Assembly (NCBI RefSeq): GCF_042429235.1
Contig: NZ_JBHMBA010000002.1
Direction: 5' to 3' (one strand)
DNA from: Arthrobacter_B citreus
GTDB taxonomy: Bacteria > Actinomycetota > Actinomycetes > Actinomycetales > Micrococcaceae
DNA length: 64,000 bases
Position numbers and translations under genes: made by a program
Shown here: positions 16,475-28,178 of the stretch, piece by piece
Position numbering within the stretch: position 1 is the stretch's first letter
How the letters are laid out: each line of letters begins with the position of its first letter
Notes under the pieces: model-generated
What the model was told of the DNA's origin: nothing
Seen by the model: only the letters and a program-made list of their open reading frames with translations
The model's database searches: none

Positions 16475-17056
16475 ATGGACTTGTCCAACCCGCCGGGCGC
16501 ACCCGCGCCCGCACGCACCGTTCTGGCTTCAGCTGACATTGACCGAGCGCTCACCCGGATTGCACACGAAATCCTGGAGACCAACAAAGGCGCCGCAGAC
16601 CTCGTCCTGATGGGCATTCCGCGCAGGGGCTACCCGCTGGCCCGCCGGCTCGCCGACAAGATTGCCGCCGCTGATCCCTCTGTGGATCCCGCCGCCATCG
16701 TAGGACAGCTGGACGTCACCATGTTCCGCGACGATCTGGCCCGCCAGCCCACCCGCACACCCCACGCCACCGAGGTTCCGCTGTCCGGAATCGATGACAA
16801 GGTGGTTGTCCTGGTGGACGACGTCCTGTATTCCGGCCGGACCATCCGCGCCGCCCTGGACGCGCTGGTGGACCTGGGCCGTCCCCGGGTTGTCCGGCTC
16901 GCCGTGCTGGTGGACCGCGGGCACCGCGAACTGCCCATCCGCGCGGACCACGTCGGCAAAAACCTGCCCACCGCCATCGTGGAAAAGGTCCGTGTGCATC
17001 TGCGCGAAACGGATCTGCCGGCCGTGGACGAAGTTGTCATCGAGGGCACGCTGTGA
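16475..17056 (+). CDS. pyrR: Bifunctional pyr operon RNA-binding regulator / uracil phosphoribosyltransferase PyrR
   Basis: A 193-residue phosphoribosyltransferase-fold protein. The PRPP-binding motif VVLVDDVLYSGRTIRAALDAL lies near residue 109 and the family segment MGIPRRGYPLARRL near 46; GQLDVTMFRDDL near 76 and LVDRGHRELPIRADHVGKNLPT near 145 are typical of PyrR. PyrR binds UMP/UTP and the pyr mRNA leader to shut down pyrimidine synthesis and has weak UPRT activity. I chose ATG 16475 because GGAGGAGG stands six bases upstream; the frame runs on upstream without family similarity. It opens the pyr operon and overlaps pyrB by four bases. Confidence 0.95.
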   Translation: MDLSNPPGAPAPARTVLASADIDRALTRIAHEILETNKGAADLVLMGIPRRGYPLARRLADKIAAADPSVDPAAIVGQLDVTMFRDDLARQPTRTPHATEVPLSGIDDKVVVLVDDVLYSGRTIRAALDALVDLGRPRVVRLAVLVDRGHRELPIRADHVGKNLPTAIVEKVRVHLRETDLPAVDEVVIEGTL

Positions 17057-18051
17057 GGCATCTGCTGTCCACCCGGGACCTGAGCCGCGCCGACGCCCTG
17101 GCCATCCTCGACACCGCCGAGCAGATGGCTGCCGTGTCGCAGCGTGAAGTGAAGAAACTGCCCGCCCTGCGCGGCCGGACCGTGGTCAACCTCTTCTTCG
17201 AGGACTCCACCCGGACCCGCATTTCCTTTGAGGCAGCCGCCAAGCGCCTGTCCGCCGATGTCATCAACTTCTCCGCCAAGGGCTCCTCCGTGTCCAAGGG
17301 CGAGTCGCTGAAGGACACCGCGCAGACGCTCGAGGCCATCGGAGCGGACGCCGTCGTGATCCGGCACGGCTCCTCCGGGGCACCCGCACGGCTCGCCGGT
17401 TCCGGCTGGATCAACGCCGCGGTGCTCAACGCCGGAGACGGCACGCACGAGCACCCCACCCAGGCACTGCTGGATGCCTTCACCATGCGCCGGCACTGGG
17501 CCAAGCTGCACGGGACCGCGTCGACCGGAACCGACCTCACCGGCATGCACGTGGTGATCGTCGGCGACGTCCTGCATTCGCGCGTGGCACGCTCCGACCT
17601 GTGGCTGCTGCGCACGCTCGGTGCCACCGTCACACTCGTGGCGCCGCCCACCCTGCTGCCGTTCGGCGTCGAGTCCTGGCCCTGCGAGGTCAGCTACGAC
17701 CTGGACGCAGCACTGGAAACCGGCCCCGACGCCGTCATGATGCTGCGGGTGCAGGGCGAGCGGATGCAGTCCGCCTTCTTCCCCTCGGTGCGTGAGTACT
17801 CACGCCGGTGGGGGTTCGACGACGTCCGGCTGGACCGGTTGGACACCCTGGGACTCAAAGACACCATCCTCCTGCATCCCGGTCCGATGAACCGCGGACT
17901 GGAAATTTCCTCCCGCGCCGCGGATTCGCCGCGGGCCACCATCCTTGAGCAGGTCAGCAACGGAGTCTCCGTCCGCATGGCCGCCCTTTACCTTCTGCTG
18001 TCCGGTGAGAACACCCCCGCCGGAACCGCCACTCTGGAGAACTCACAGTGA
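17053..18051 (+). CDS. pyrB: Aspartate carbamoyltransferase catalytic subunit
   Basis: A 332-residue ATCase catalytic chain joining carbamoyl phosphate to aspartate. Key motifs: FFEDSTRTRISFE near residue 51 (carbamoyl-phosphate binding STRT), SKGESLKDT near 79, HPTQALLDAFTMR near 135 and HPGPMNRGLEI near 275. No pyrI regulatory chain is present, as usual in actinobacteria. GTG 17053 overlaps the pyrR stop by four bases and the 3' end overlaps pyrC by four, so the three are likely translationally coupled. Confidence 0.97.
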   Translation: MRHLLSTRDLSRADALAILDTAEQMAAVSQREVKKLPALRGRTVVNLFFEDSTRTRISFEAAAKRLSADVINFSAKGSSVSKGESLKDTAQTLEAIGADAVVIRHGSSGAPARLAGSGWINAAVLNAGDGTHEHPTQALLDAFTMRRHWAKLHGTASTGTDLTGMHVVIVGDVLHSRVARSDLWLLRTLGATVTLVAPPTLLPFGVESWPCEVSYDLDAALETGPDAVMMLRVQGERMQSAFFPSVREYSRRWGFDDVRLDRLDTLGLKDTILLHPGPMNRGLEISSRAADSPRATILEQVSNGVSVRMAALYLLLSGENTPAGTATLENSQ

Positions 18052-19412
18052 ACACGCAAAACCCGAACGCTCCCGCAGCGGCCGTAACCTACCTGATCCG
18101 CAACGCATCGATCCTGGGCCGGGACACCGCCGACCTGCTGATTCGCGGCGGACTGATCACCGCCGTCGGCCCGGCGCTGGACGCCCCGGAAGACGCAAAG
18201 GTGATTGATGCCGCCGGCCTGATCGCCCTGCCCGGCATGGTGGACCTGCACACCCACCTGCGCGAACCCGGCCGCGAAGACGCCGAGACCGTGGAAACAG
18301 GCACCCGGGCCGCCGCGCTCGGCGGATTCACCGCAGTGCACGCCATGGCCAATTCCAACCCGGTGGCGGACACCGCCGGCGTGGTGGAGCAGGTCCACAG
18401 CCTGGGCCGCCGGTCCGGCTGGGTGGATGTGCGCCCCGTCGGCGCGGTCACCGTCGGACTGGAGGGGGAGCAGCTGGCCGAACTCGGTGCCATGGCCGAT
18501 TCCCGCGCCCGGGTCCGCGTCTTCTCCGACGACGGCAAATGTGTCTCGGATCCGGTGCTCATGCGCCGCGCGCTGGAGTACGTCAAAGCGTTCGACGGCG
18601 TCATTGCCCAGCACGCGCAGGAACCCCGCCTGACCGAAGGCGCCCAGATGAACGAGGGCGACGTCAGTGCCGTCCTGGGCCTGGCCGGATGGCCGGCCGT
18701 GGCCGAGGAATCGATCATCGCCCGCGACGTGCTCTTGGCGCAGCACACCGGATCCCGGCTGCACGTCTGCCATGTCTCCACCGCCGGATCCGTGGAAATC
18801 ATCCGCTGGGCCAAGGAACGGGGCGTCAGGGTCACCGCCGAAGTCACCCCGCACCACCTGCTGCTCACCGACGAGCTGGTCCGCAGCTATGACCCGGTCT
18901 ACAAGGTCAACCCGCCGCTGCGCACCGCCGCCGACGTCGAGGCGCTCCGCCGCGGCCTCGCGGACGGCACCATCGACATTGTCGGCACTGACCACGCCCC
19001 GCATCCCTCCGAGCACAAGGAATGCGAGTGGGCGCAGGCGGCCATGGGCATGACCGGACTGGAAACCGCGCTTTCGGTGGTCCAGCACACCATGATCGAC
19101 ACCGGAATGATGGACTGGGAGGGCTTTGCCCGCGTGACATCGGTCACCCCTGCCGTCATCGGTGCCGTGGAAACACAGGGCCGGCCGCTGGCAGCCGGTG
19201 AACCCGCCAACGTCATATTGGTGAACCCGTCTGCGCGCCGCACAGTGGACCCGAATAAGATGGCCTCAAAGGGACGTAACTCACCGTTTGCCGGCCTGGA
19301 ACTGCCCGGCCTCGTGCAGGCAACCTTCTTCGCCGGTCATCCCACGGTCCTGGATGCCGCCCTCAACACACCTCACCCCGTTTCCACAGAGGAGTCCGCA
19401 TGGATCGCGTGA
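18048..19412 (+). CDS. pyrC: Dihydroorotase
   Basis: A 454-residue class I-type dihydroorotase (amidohydrolase fold), which cyclises carbamoyl aspartate to dihydroorotate. Metal-binding residues appear in GMVDLHTHLREPGRED near residue 63, HAQEPRL near 188, CHVSTAGS near 240, HHLLLTDE near 271 and GTDHAPHP near 314. The first ten residues are a variable Asn/Pro/Ala-rich extension. GTG 18048 overlaps pyrB by four bases. Its last 13 bases overlap the start of the next membrane-protein gene. Confidence 0.97.
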   Translation: MNTQNPNAPAAAVTYLIRNASILGRDTADLLIRGGLITAVGPALDAPEDAKVIDAAGLIALPGMVDLHTHLREPGREDAETVETGTRAAALGGFTAVHAMANSNPVADTAGVVEQVHSLGRRSGWVDVRPVGAVTVGLEGEQLAELGAMADSRARVRVFSDDGKCVSDPVLMRRALEYVKAFDGVIAQHAQEPRLTEGAQMNEGDVSAVLGLAGWPAVAEESIIARDVLLAQHTGSRLHVCHVSTAGSVEIIRWAKERGVRVTAEVTPHHLLLTDELVRSYDPVYKVNPPLRTAADVEALRRGLADGTIDIVGTDHAPHPSEHKECEWAQAAMGMTGLETALSVVQHTMIDTGMMDWEGFARVTSVTPAVIGAVETQGRPLAAGEPANVILVNPSARRTVDPNKMASKGRNSPFAGLELPGLVQATFFAGHPTVLDAALNTPHPVSTEESAWIA

Positions 19413-19918
19413 TATTCGCCCTGGGCCTGGTTGCCCTGATCATCGTGCTCCTGGGCCTGTTCGCCCTCGGTTGGCGCGGGCGCCGCCAGCGCCAGCAGGG
19501 TGTCCCGCGTCCCGTCCCCATGCCTGACGGCCTGGAGGAACCCCGTTTCCAGGCCCTGGGGCAGTACGTTTGCACCACCACCGCCGGCGACTGGCTGGAC
19601 CGGATCGCGGTGTACGGACTGGGCGTGAAGTCCAACGCCACGGCGGCCGTCTTCGATGAAGGCGTCCTGCTGGTCCGCAGCGGCGCCCCCGACGTATGGA
19701 TTCCCCGGGCAGACCTGGAGGCCGTCAGGCTCGAACGCGGCATGGCCGGAAAATTTGTCGAGAAGGAAGGGCTGGTCATCGTGACCTGGAAGCTTGGAAC
19801 CACCTCGGTGGACACCGGATTCCGCACCCGCTCGGCCGAAGAAAAGACCCCCTTGGTATCAGCCATCACCGAAATCCTGCCGGCCGAACCGGCGGAAACA
19901 AGCGAGGAACAACTGTGA
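19400..19918 (+). CDS. PH-like domain membrane protein embedded in the pyr operon
   Basis: A 172-residue protein with one N-terminal membrane helix (residues 3-25, VIFALGLVALIIVLLGLFALGW), a basic stop-transfer segment, and a cytosolic beta-rich domain (about 55-160) like the bacterial PH-like domain proteins that I recall at this position in actinobacterial pyr operons. Its function is unknown; it has no enzyme motif. The ATG at 19400 overlaps pyrC by 13 bases and its stop overlaps carA by four, so it is co-expressed with pyrimidine synthesis and may tether or regulate it, which is inference from position only. Confidence 0.8.
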   Translation: MDRVIFALGLVALIIVLLGLFALGWRGRRQRQQGVPRPVPMPDGLEEPRFQALGQYVCTTTAGDWLDRIAVYGLGVKSNATAAVFDEGVLLVRSGAPDVWIPRADLEAVRLERGMAGKFVEKEGLVIVTWKLGTTSVDTGFRTRSAEEKTPLVSAITEILPAEPAETSEEQL

Positions 19919-21107
19919 CCGTGCAGCACACCCCCACCCCAACCGCAGCTGTTTTGATGCTTGAAGACGGACGGATGTTCCGTGGCCGCAGCTACGGCGC
20001 CGAGGGCACCGCCCTGGGCGAGGCCGTCTTCGCCACGGGCATGACCGGTTACCAGGAGACCATTACGGATCCCTCCTACGCCCGCCAGCTGGTGGTGCAG
20101 ACCGCGCCCCACATCGGCAACACCGGCGTGAACACCGACGACGCCGAGTCCCGCCGCATCTGGGTGGCCGGCTACATCGTGCGCGACGCCGCCCGCCGCC
20201 CGTCGAACTGGCGCTCCGAGCGCACCCTGGATGAAGAGCTTGCGGCGCAGGGCGTCGTCGGGATCTCCGGCGTGGACACCCGCGCCGTCACCCGGCACCT
20301 GCGCGAACGCGGAGCCATGAAGGCCGGTATTTTCTCCGGCGCCGCCGCCCAGCGGCCAGACTCCGAGCTGCTCGCCGACGTGCTGGCGCAGGAATCCATG
20401 GCCGGCGCGCGCCTTGCCGAAGAGGTCAGCGTTGAGGCGTCCTACGTCATTGAGCCGAAGGACCACGGCTGGGACGGCGAGCCGCGCTTCACGGTCGCCG
20501 CCCTGGACCTGGGCATCAAGTCCATGACTCCGGTGCGCTTTGCCGAGCGCGGCGTGCGCGTGCACGTCCTGCCCGCCTCAGCCACCCTCGACGACGTCAC
20601 CGCACTGAACCCCGACGGCGTGTTCATGTCCAACGGCCCAGGCGACCCCGCCACCGCCGACGTGCAAGTGAACCTGCTCCGGGACGTCCTGGACACCGGC
20701 ACCCCGTTCTTCGGCATCTGCTTCGGCAACCAGATCCTGGGGCGCGCCCTTGGCTTTGGCACCTACAAGCTGCGCTACGGGCACCGCGGCATCAACCAGC
20801 CGGTGCTGGACCGCCGCACCGGCAAGGTGGAGATCACCAGCCAGAACCACGGCTTTGCCGTGGATGCCCCGCTGGACGGGCCCGTGACCGCACCCGAGGC
20901 CCGCTACGGACGGGTCGAGGTCAGCCACGTGTCCCTGAACGACGACGTGGTGGAGGGCCTCGCCTGCCTGGACATCCCGGCCTTCTCCGTGCAGTACCAC
21001 CCCGAGGCGGCCGCCGGCCCGCACGACTCCGCCTACCTGTTTGACCGCTTTGTGGACCTCATGGACGCCAGCAAGAACGCTGCCAGCAAGATCAAGGAAT
21101 CAAACTA

Positions 21108-21108
<1 letters not shown>
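19915..21108 (+). CDS. carA: Carbamoyl-phosphate synthase small (glutaminase) subunit
   Basis: A 397-residue glutamine amidotransferase subunit that feeds ammonia to CarB. The N-terminal domain has GEAVFATGMTGYQETITDPSY near residue 36; the class I GATase domain has FMSNGPGDP near 238, nucleophile Cys in FFGICFGNQILGRALG near 264, and the His/Glu pair in SVQYHPEAAAGP near 360. The N in GICFGNQ replaces the more usual H, but I recall this as common in actinobacterial CarA. I chose GTG 19915, overlapping the previous stop by four bases; a longer upstream frame is the shadow of the PH-like gene. The last base is shared with carB. Confidence 0.97.
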
Positions 21109-24396
<3,288 letters not shown>

Positions 24397-24404
<8 letters not shown>

Positions 24405-25305
24405 TCCGGTGTCCCGGCAGATGCCTGAGGGGCGCACTGCCTTCGGCACCCGCCTGCGCCGGGCGATGGATGCCAGGGGCCAGCTCTGCGTGGGGATTGA
24501 TCCGCACCCGGCGCTGCTGGCGGCGTGGGGGCTGAACGACGACGCCGCCGCCCTGGAGCGCTTTTCCCTCACCGTCCTGGAGTCGGTGGGGGAGCATGCA
24601 GCTGCCGTCAAGCCGCAGGTGGCGCTCTTTGAACGGCACGGATCGGCTGGAATGGCGGCCCTGGAGCGGGTGCTGGCGGCATGCTCCGATGCGGGGATGC
24701 TCAGCATCGCCGATGCCAAACGCGGAGACATCGGCTCCACCATGGCCGCCTATGCCGACGCGTGGCTGCGGGACGGATCGGCGCTGGCCGCTGATTCCGT
24801 CACGCTGAGTCCTTACCTGGGCTTCGAGTCGCTGCGCCCGGCCCTGGACCTTGCCGCTGCATCCGGCCGGGGTGTCTTCGTCCTGGCGCTGACCTCGAAC
24901 CCCGAGGGCGCGTCGGTGCAGCATGTCGGGGGCACCGCCTCCGTTGCCGCCCGCATCATGGATGCGGCGGCAGCGGAGAACACCCGGGAATTGGAAGGTG
25001 CCGGCGGTGGCGCCGTCTCCGGCGCGCCCGGCAGTGTCCTGGGCTCCACGGGGCTGGTCATCGGGGCAACCGTTGGTTCGGCCATGACGGAACTGGACCT
25101 GGACCCCGCTGCGGCGGCGACGCCCATCCTCGCTCCCGGCCTCGGCGCCCAGGGAGCCACCGGAGCGGACCTGCGGTTGACGTTCGGAGCGGCCTACCCC
25201 AACGTGCTGGCCACCTCGAGCCGCGACATCCTCCGGGCCGGTCCGCACCCGGCCGGCCTGAGGGAAGCCGCGCTGCGGACGCAGGCCGGGTTGAGTCCGG
25301 CCTGA
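24397..25305 (+). CDS. pyrF: Orotidine-5'-phosphate decarboxylase (type 2)
   Basis: An OMP decarboxylase that makes UMP, the end product of the pathway. It has the type 2 active-site motif DAKRGDIGSTMAAYADAWL near residue 107, LCVGIDPHPALLAAWGL near 28, and SPYLGFESLRP near 136. The start is uncertain: GTG 24397 (302 residues) has AAGG nine bases upstream and overlaps carB by eight bases; GTG 24409 and ATG 24421 (294 residues) are alternatives and all leave the enzyme core intact. It is the last gene of the operon; pyrD and pyrE are not in the window. A long hairpin follows. Confidence 0.93.
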
Positions 25306-25310
25306 GCACT

Positions 25311-25348
25311 CCCGATCAACAGCAGGGTCCGCCCTGCTGTTGATCGGG
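25311..25348 (+). terminator. pyr operon terminal hairpin
   Basis: A perfect 17-bp stem, CCCGATCAACAGCAGGG (25311-25327) against CCCTGCTGTTGATCGGG (25332-25348) with a TCCG loop, begins six bases after the pyrF stop. There is no T tract, so it may end transcription inefficiently or act as a stability element. Confidence 0.75.
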
Positions 25349-25360
25349 TAGCGGGGCACG

Positions 25361-25390
25361 TTGCAATTGCGGCGGGGTTGCGGATAGGTT
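25361..25390 (+). promoter_or_regulatory. Candidate mihF promoter
   Basis: TTGCAA (25361-25366) and TAGGTT (25385-25390) are separated by 18 bases and would start a leader of about 85 bases. The leader can fold GCACCGC against GCGGTGC just upstream of the mihF ribosome-binding site. Confidence 0.5.
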
Positions 25391-25482
25391 ACAGACCGTA
25401 TCCCCATACACCAGCACCGCCCCAGCACCGCCGCTGTGTTTTGTGCAGCGGTGCCGGGTCAGTCCTTGCCCGGGAGGGTCTG

Positions 25483-25800
25483 TTGAACCTCAAGCCACTG
25501 ACCGAAGATGAGCGCACCAGGGCCCGGGAGAAGGCAACCGCGGCCAGATCCGTCCGGGCCGATATTAAGGCCAAAATCAAGACCGGAGAACTGTCCGTGG
25601 AAGAGGTCATTCTGTCCCGGTCTTCGGAGGAAGCCGTAGGGCGGCTGAAGGTGGTGGACCTGCTCCGGGCACTGCCTGGCGTCGGAGAGCGCCGCGCAGC
25701 TGGAATAATGACTACGGTAGGTATAGCCCCAACCCGCCGAGTGCGCGGTTTGGGCGTCCACCAGCGCAAAGCGCTAATTGAACACTTGGAGTCCGACTAG
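25483..25800 (+). CDS. mihF: Integration host factor, actinobacterial type
   Basis: A 105-residue nucleoid-associated protein of the mIHF/sIHF family, a monomeric DNA-bending factor unrelated in fold to enterobacterial IHF. A charged N-terminal helix (TEDERTRAREKATAARSVRADIK) is followed by the helix-two-turn-helix with LLRALPGVGERRAAGIMTTVGI near residue 59 and the C-terminal VRGLGVHQRKALIEHLE. I chose TTG 25483: GGGAGGG lies just upstream and the length equals the mycobacterial protein. gmk follows 63 bases later, a conserved pairing. Confidence 0.9.
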   Translation: MNLKPLTEDERTRAREKATAARSVRADIKAKIKTGELSVEEVILSRSSEEAVGRLKVVDLLRALPGVGERRAAGIMTTVGIAPTRRVRGLGVHQRKALIEHLESD

Positions 25801-25863
25801 GGGCCGCTTTCACTGCGGCCGCGGCGTCGGGCCGAATCACAACGAGAGCAAACGAGGTCCCCA

Positions 25864-26433
25864 GTGTCGCAACCGCGGCTGACAGTTCTTGCAGGTCCAA
25901 CCGCAGTTGGCAAAGGCACGGTGTCCACCTTCATCCGGGACAACTACCCGGAGGTGTGGCTGTCCGTTTCCGCCACCACCCGGGCTCCGCGTCCGGGCGA
26001 AGAGAACGGGGTGCACTACTTCTTCGTTTCCGCGGAGGAGTTCGATTCGCTGGTCGAAGAGGGCCAGATGCTGGAGTGGGCAGTGGTGCACGGGCGCAAC
26101 CGCTACGGTACGCTGCGCAGCACCGTCGAGGCCGCCATGGCCGATGGCAGGTCGGTGCTCTTGGAGATTGATCTGCAGGGCGCCCGCCAGGTCAAAAAAT
26201 CCATGCCGGAAGCAAATTTTGTCTTCCTGGCCCCGCCGTCGTGGGACGAAATGGTCCGCCGGCTGGTGGGACGCGGCACCGAAACACCCGAAGAGCAGCA
26301 GCAAAGGCTGGAAACCGCTAAACTGGAACTTGCTGCCGAGCCCGAGTTCGATCACACCGTGGTAAATGATGACGTCCAGCGGGCAGCAGCTGAGCTTGTA
26401 TCACTCATGGGAATCAGTCCGCGCCCGCGCTGA
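25864..26433 (+). CDS. gmk: Guanylate kinase
   Basis: A 189-residue GMP kinase (GMP + ATP to GDP + ADP). The P-loop reads GPTAVGKGT near residue 10, GMP-binding segments are SATTRAPRPGEENGVHYFFVS near 38 and EWAVVHGRNRYGT near 72, and LEIDLQGARQVK near 99 carries the Asp contacting GMP. The protein is of normal length. GTG 25864 follows CGAGGTCCCCA, a moderate ribosome-binding site. It belongs to the mihF-gmk-rpoZ-coaBC run and contributes nucleotide pools near transcription genes. Confidence 0.96.
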   Translation: MSQPRLTVLAGPTAVGKGTVSTFIRDNYPEVWLSVSATTRAPRPGEENGVHYFFVSAEEFDSLVEEGQMLEWAVVHGRNRYGTLRSTVEAAMADGRSVLLEIDLQGARQVKKSMPEANFVFLAPPSWDEMVRRLVGRGTETPEEQQQRLETAKLELAAEPEFDHTVVNDDVQRAAAELVSLMGISPRPR

Positions 26434-26472
26434 CGCACCGCTACATCCCGTACAAAAGATTTTGGAGAATCT

Positions 26473-26733
26473 GTGTCTACTGTGTCTGAAGGCATCATCA
26501 ACCCGCCGATCGACGACCTGCTGAACGTAGCTGACTCGAAGTACGCACTGGTCATCTACGGCGCCAAGCGTGCGCGCCAGATCAACGCCTACTACTCGCA
26601 GCTGCACGAAGGCCTGTTTGAATACGTCGGCCCCCTGGTGGAAACCAAGCTGAACGAGAAGCCGCTGTCCATCGCCCTGCGCGAGATCAACGAAGGCATG
26701 CTCGTCAGCCGCCCGGTCGAATCGGCCGAATAA
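26473..26733 (+). CDS. rpoZ: DNA-directed RNA polymerase omega subunit
   Basis: An 86-residue omega subunit that helps fold and stabilise the beta' subunit. The family core is NPPIDDLLNVADSKYALVIYGAKRARQINAYY (residues about 10-41) followed by KPLSIALREINEGML near 62. GTG 26473 has TTTGGAGA upstream. The protein is the actinobacterial form, with the short C-terminal tail. It sits 39 bases after gmk and 16 before coaBC. Confidence 0.96.
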   Translation: MSTVSEGIINPPIDDLLNVADSKYALVIYGAKRARQINAYYSQLHEGLFEYVGPLVETKLNEKPLSIALREINEGMLVSRPVESAE

Positions 26734-26749
26734 GTCAGGAGCAGCAGCG

Positions 26750-28093
26750 GTGCGCATTGTCTTGGGTGTGGGCGGCGGCATCGCCGCCTACAAGTCCGCG
26801 TCGCTGCTGCGGCTTTTAACCGAAGCCGGCCATAACGTCTCGGTCATCCCCACGGAATCTTCCAAGCGGTTTGTGGGAGTTGCCACCTGGGAGGCGCTGT
26901 CCGGCAACACGGTCTCCAGCTCCGTCTTTGACGAGGTGGAGAAGGTCAACCATGTCCGTCTCGGCCACGAGGCGGACCTCATTGTGGTGGCCCCGGCCAC
27001 TGCGGACCTTTTGGCCCGTGCGGCCGGCGGGCAGGCGGATGACCTGCTGACGAACACGCTGCTCATGGCCCGCGGCCCCGTACTTTTCGCCCCGGCCATG
27101 CACACCGAAATGTGGTCCCACCCGGCCACCCGCGCCAACGTGGCCACGCTGCGCGGCCGGGGCGCCATAGTCATGGATCCGGCGGTGGGACGGCTCACGG
27201 GGAAGGATTCCGGAGCCGGCCGGCTTCCGGACCCCGAAGACATTTTCGCGGCCGCCATGGCCGCTGCCGGCCTTCCCGTTCCCACGCCCGGCGACACTGA
27301 GCCTGCGTCCCAGCCGTCCGGTTCGGCACAGCCTTCCGGTACAGCACAGCCTTCCGGTACAGCACAGCCTTCCGGTTCCCTGGCCGGCAAGACCGTAACC
27401 GTGACGGCCGGCGGCACCCGTGAACCGCTGGATCCCGTGCGGTTCCTGGGCAACCGGTCCTCCGGCAAGCAGGGTGTTGCCCTGGCCCGCGCCGCTGCGG
27501 AGGCGGGCGCGCAGGTGCGCCTGATCGCTGCCCACATGGATGTTCCGGCTCCCGAGGGAGTGGAACTGATCCGGGTGGAAACGGCCCTGGAGCTGCGGAA
27601 CGCTGTTCACGAGGCAGCGCCGGGCTCCGATGTGCTCATCATGGCTGCCGCCGTCGCCGACTTCCGTCCCGACCGCAATTCGGATACCAAGATCAAAAAG
27701 CGCGACGACGGGGAGGACCCGGTCATTACCCTGGTCCGCAACCCCGACATCCTCGCCGAAGCTGTGCAGCAGAGAAACGCGGCCCGTGCATCCGCGGGGG
27801 CTGCCCTCCCTTCCGTCATCGTCGGCTTCGCGGCTGAAACGGGGGACGGCACTGCGGAGGTCCTGGACTACGGACGGCAGAAACTTGCCCGCAAGGGCTG
27901 CGAGCTGCTGGTGCTGAACCGGGTGGGCGTCTCCCTGGTGTTTGGCCAGGACGTCACCGAAGTGACTTTGCTTTCACCCGCAGACTCCGATGCATCACCG
28001 GCTCCCACCTATGCCGGCACAAAATCCGAGATTGCCGGGCGCATTATTGCCCGCGTATCGCAGGAGCTCGCCGCGGCACTTCCCGTCCGCTGA
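26750..28093 (+). CDS. coaBC: Bifunctional phosphopantothenoylcysteine decarboxylase / phosphopantothenate--cysteine ligase
   Basis: A 447-residue CoaBC that makes 4'-phosphopantetheine in coenzyme A synthesis. The CoaC flavoprotein domain (1-180) has GVGGGIAAYKSASLLRLL, the active-site His in VNHVRLG near 66 and PAMHTEMW near 117. The CoaB ligase domain (about 220-447) has TAGGTREPLDPVRFLGNRSSGKQG near 220, AAAVADFRP near 300 and DTKIKK near 312. Between them is an unusual Pro/Ser/Gly/Gln linker with QPSGTA repeats encoded by an 18-bp tandem repeat, which makes the protein longer than the usual roughly 400-420 residues. GTG 26750 follows AGGAGCAGCG. Confidence 0.96.
   Translation: MRIVLGVGGGIAAYKSASLLRLLTEAGHNVSVIPTESSKRFVGVATWEALSGNTVSSSVFDEVEKVNHVRLGHEADLIVVAPATADLLARAAGGQADDLLTNTLLMARGPVLFAPAMHTEMWSHPATRANVATLRGRGAIVMDPAVGRLTGKDSGAGRLPDPEDIFAAAMAAAGLPVPTPGDTEPASQPSGSAQPSGTAQPSGTAQPSGSLAGKTVTVTAGGTREPLDPVRFLGNRSSGKQGVALARAAAEAGAQVRLIAAHMDVPAPEGVELIRVETALELRNAVHEAAPGSDVLIMAAAVADFRPDRNSDTKIKKRDDGEDPVITLVRNPDILAEAVQQRNAARASAGAALPSVIVGFAAETGDGTAEVLDYGRQKLARKGCELLVLNRVGVSLVFGQDVTEVTLLSPADSDASPAPTYAGTKSEIAGRIIARVSQELAAALPVR
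27311..27382 (+). repeat. 18-bp tandem repeat in the coaBC linker (4 copies)
   Basis: Four 18-base units occupy 27311-27328, 27329-27346, 27347-27364 and 27365-27382. Units two and three are identical (CAGCCTTCCGGTACAGCA); the outer two are diverged. They encode QPSGSA/QPSGTA repeats, and because 18 is a multiple of three, copy-number change would keep the frame. Confidence 0.9.
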
Positions 28094-28162
28094 GGCACCG
28101 CGGCCCCCTCGGCCGTACCCACAGGCACCGGCCGGCATTCGGGGACCGGGGCTGGGACGCAG

Positions 28163-28178
28163 TAGAGTAAAACTCGTG
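28163..28178 (+). promoter_or_regulatory. Candidate -10 box for a leaderless metK mRNA
   Basis: TAGAGT at 28163-28168 ends seven bases before GTG 28176, and no Shine-Dalgarno is present, so metK may have its own leaderless transcript besides read-through from coaBC. There is no space for a SAM riboswitch downstream of this box. Confidence 0.45.

Noticed and set aside
28094..28175. SAM riboswitch upstream of metK
   Set aside because: The gap is only 82 bases, the -10-like box sits seven bases from the start codon, and no SAM aptamer pattern is seen.
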